Positions 63,974 through 64,000 of a stretch of 64,000 nucleotides of DNA are shown here, in pieces. The position numbers and the translations under genes are program-made. The stretch is from NCBI GenBank assembly GCA_044352985.1, contig JBILCU010000017.1, positions 1 through 64,000 on the forward strand. Direction: 5' to 3'. This stretch comes from JADJDM01 sp044352985. GTDB lineage: Bacteria; Bacteroidota; Bacteroidia; B-17B0; Aurantibacillaceae. Every line of letters starts with the position of its first letter. Position 1 is the first letter of the stretch. The notes under the pieces are model-generated. The model ran no database searches. It was not told the origin of the DNA and was given only the letters and a program-made list of their open reading frames with translations.

Positions 63974-64000
63974 ATGAAAATAGAACAAATATATACAGGT
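63974..64000 (+). CDS. start of a probable MBL-fold metallo-hydrolase (cut by window end)
   Basis: An ATG at 63974 opens the nine residues MKIEQIYTG before the window ends. From memory, this is a very common opening for MBL-fold (persulfide-dioxygenase-like) hydrolases that lie next to paired short YeeE genes in Bacteroidota. The context supports a sulfur-oxidation or persulfide role, but only the first codons are visible and the name is an inference. Confidence 0.5.

Overview
The window is AT-rich DNA from a member of the Bacteroidota. The main evidence is five proteins (one of them a fragment) with type IX secretion (T9SS) C-terminal sorting domains, SusD-like-era lipoproteins such as DUF4270, DUF4175 and DUF4153 proteins, the panC / short glycogen-synthase / DUF4270 neighbourhood, and several promoters of the Bacteroidota type (TTTG near -33, TAnnTTTG near -7) in place of sigma-70 boxes. 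HldD (LPS core heptose) and TonB/ExbBD point to a Gram-negative envelope. I cannot name a genus.

Layout. 1-7.5 kb: lemA and htpG on the minus strand, then on the plus strand a secreted alpha/beta hydrolase, an RND/MMPL exporter and hldD. 7.5-12 kb: an acyl carrier protein and a stand-alone adenylation enzyme (minus) separated by a folded repeat element, then a secreted subtilase (plus). 12-18.2 kb: a lipoprotein, a small MITE with target duplication, and a GH92-GH16 glycosidase pair. 18.2-22.4 kb (minus): DUF2452, folE with a palindromic operator, a class III CoA transferase, a truncated SprB-like fragment, and panC. 22.5-27.3 kb (plus): a GT5-like protein, a DUF4270 lipoprotein and exbB-exbD-tonB. 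27.3-34.4 kb: a two-nuclease-domain DUF2779 protein, a Sua5/YrdC enzyme, wecB with a polysaccharide deacetylase, a CAP protein and a DUF4153 membrane protein.

34.5-47.9 kb (all minus) is the central information-processing block, in transcription order tRNA-Thr(TGT), tRNA-Tyr(GTA), tRNA-Gly(TCC), tRNA-Thr(GGT), tuf, tRNA-Trp(CCA), secE, nusG, rplK, rplA, rplJ, rplL, rpoB, rpoC. The first five genes have the same order as thrU-tyrU-glyT-thrT-tufB in Escherichia coli. Hairpins lie in the Gly-Thr, tuf-Trp, rplL-rpoB and rpoB-rpoC gaps, and a clear terminator follows rpoC. 48-53.4 kb (minus): ybeY, an RsbW-like ATPase, a giant DUF4175 protein and a secreted TIGR02594-type amidase. 53.7-64 kb (plus): a DPP III lipoprotein, an MFS transporter, two T9SS-exported repeat proteins, mgtE, and a sulfur locus of two YeeE/YedE proteins plus the first nine codons of a likely MBL-fold hydrolase cut by the window end.

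Most of the window is ordinary chromosomal housekeeping. The points most worth checking are the folE operator, the hairpin touching the ybeY start codon, the orphan carrier-protein/adenylation pair, the two non-coding mobile or repeat elements, and the hairpin set in the tRNA-tuf-rpo block. I did not find convincing evidence of a new defence or mobile system.
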